This document shows positions 63,137 through 64,000 of a stretch of 64,000 nucleotides of DNA, one piece after another. The notes beneath the pieces were generated by a model. The model was not told where the DNA came from, made no database searches, and worked only from the letters and a program-made list of their open reading frames with translations. Position 1 is the first letter of the stretch, and each line of letters starts with the position of its first letter. The translations under genes and the position numbers were made by a program. The stretch is from Winogradskyella sp. (GTDB lineage Bacteria; Bacteroidota; Bacteroidia; Flavobacteriales; Flavobacteriaceae): positions 1 through 64,000 of the forward strand of contig NZ_JABSSU010000005.1 in assembly GCF_013213835.1 (NCBI RefSeq). The letters run 5' to 3'.

Positions 63137-64000
63137 TGATAAGAGTCGCTATCAATGGTTTTGGTAGAATTGGACGTCGTGTTTTCAGACTTGCACTAGA
63201 AAATCCGAACATAGAGATTGTTGCCATAAATGATTTAGCGGACTCAAAAACACTTAGCCATTTATTAAAATACGACAGTATTCATGGACTACTTAAGGAA
63301 GAAATCTCATGTGATGATACCAATATCATAGTTAGTGGTATTAAAATTCCGCTTTACAATGAAGCTCATCCCAAAAGTCTTGATTGGTTAAAAGTTCAGC
63401 CAGATTTTGTTATTGAATCAACAGGAAAGTTTAAAACGAAAACTGAATTAAAACACCACATAACAAATGGGGCTAAACAAGTAATATTATCCGTTCCACC
63501 TTTAGAAGACGATATTAAAACTATAGTCTTAGGTATTAACGATCATCATTTAGATGGTGACGAGTGTATTATTTCTAATGCGTCATGTACGACAAATAAT
63601 GCTGCACCAATGATTGCCTTAATAAAGGAGCATTTTGGGATTAAACAGGCATATATTACAACGGTACACTCTTATACAACAGACCAAAGTTTACATGATC
63701 AACCACATAGAGATTTACGACGCTCTAGAGCTGCTGGTCAGTCAATAGTACCTACAACTACTGGTGCCGCCAAAGCATTAACAAAAATATTTCCAGACCT
63801 ATCTGATGTTATAGGTGGATGTGGGATACGTGTTCCTGTCGCAAACGGTTCGTTAACAGACATGACTATAAATGTCAATAAGCATACTTCAATAAAAGAA
63901 GTGAATGCAATATTTAAAAATGCCTCGGAAGATCAATTAAAGGGCATCTTAGAATACACAGCAGATCCGATAGTATCCATAGATATTGTTGGTAATAAAC
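63136..64000 (+). CDS. gap: Glyceraldehyde-3-phosphate dehydrogenase (cut by window edge)
   Basis: The frame is open to the right edge and gives 288 residues. It begins [17 protein letters not shown] with the NAD-binding Gly motif, has AINDLAD (Asp33, favouring NAD), catalytic Cys151 in SNASCTTNNAAP, and TVHSYTTDQ with the partner His. The remaining C-terminal 40-50 residues are outside the window. It overlaps the lipA stop codon by one base, so the two are probably translated together. Confidence 0.95.
   Translation, partial: MIRVAINGFGRIGRRVFRLALENPNIEIVAINDLADSKTLSHLLKYDSIHGLLKEEISCDDTNIIVSGIKIPLYNEAHPKSLDWLKVQPDFVIESTGKFKTKTELKHHITNGAKQVILSVPPLEDDIKTIVLGINDHHLDGDECIISNASCTTNNAAPMIALIKEHFGIKQAYITTVHSYTTDQSLHDQPHRDLRRSRAAGQSIVPTTTGAAKALTKIFPDLSDVIGGCGIRVPVANGSLTDMTINVNKHTSIKEVNAIFKNASEDQLKGILEYTADPIVSIDIVGNK

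Overview
The window looks like a chromosomal segment of a marine-type Flavobacteriaceae bacterium (phylum Bacteroidota). The evidence is the complete gldK-L-M-N gliding / type IX secretion operon, the flavobacterial exosortase pair (XrtF and its associated protein), an HYC_CC_PP / TonB receptor / HMA metal locus, an AT-rich genome, and promoters of the TTTG ... TAnnTTTG type used by the Bacteroidota primary sigma factor. Genus cannot be decided from the sequence alone.

Layout. 1-3159: the right part of an integrative element inserted at the 3' side of an initiator tRNA-fMet gene, with a tyrosine integrase, two unrecognised cargo genes and the start of an IS1182-type transposase that runs off the left edge. 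3160-8060: initiator tRNA, a secreted leucine-rich-repeat protein, a CPXCG zinc protein coupled to an ABC-F ATPase, a DUF983 membrane protein and an FAD oxidoreductase. 8076-16547: gldN/M/L/K on the minus strand, preceded by a degenerate ureohydrolase-fold protein and topA. 16702-25803: small envelope proteins, then miaB, a lipoprotein, a sigma-54 activator, lptE, a possible TPR protein, secG, groES and groEL on the plus strand. 26006-30775: an orphan histidine kinase, a diheme peroxidase-like lipoprotein and a PhoX/DUF839 lipoprotein; the last has a highly structured 5' leader. 30950-37047: the metal-linked TonB receptor locus, exosortase XrtF with partner, a GAF protein and a MacB-like permease. 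37191-44472: purH and the rod-shape operon mreB-mreC-mreD-mrdA-rodA. 44474-50383: a PLDc_N peptide, isocitrate dehydrogenase, an epimerase-fold protein, and a serine hydrolase / membrane protein / membrane-tethered XRE regulator operon, then a CHMI-family protein. 50613-57569: valS, a DUF1573 protein, a two-Asp-site PDZ protease, an aminotransferase and murB. 57687-64000: an ECF sigma/anti-sigma pair, a small cysteine-containing membrane protein, a glycosyltransferase - second ECF sigma - Nramp-like transporter operon, lipA, and a GAPDH gene cut by the right edge.

Most genes are core functions: envelope biogenesis (LptE, SecG, Mre/Rod, MurB), gliding and protein export (Gld), protein folding (GroESL) and cofactors (LipA, MiaB). 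The points most worth a second look are: a three-way-junction-like leader directly before the PhoX-like gene; an arginase-fold protein between topA and gldK that has lost half its metal ligands; an Nramp homologue without DPGN and MPH; a TAnnTTTACGAC motif shared by the gldK, mreB and ECF-sigma promoters; the orphan XrtF system; and the integrative element in an initiator tRNA gene, whose terminator abuts the integrase start codon.
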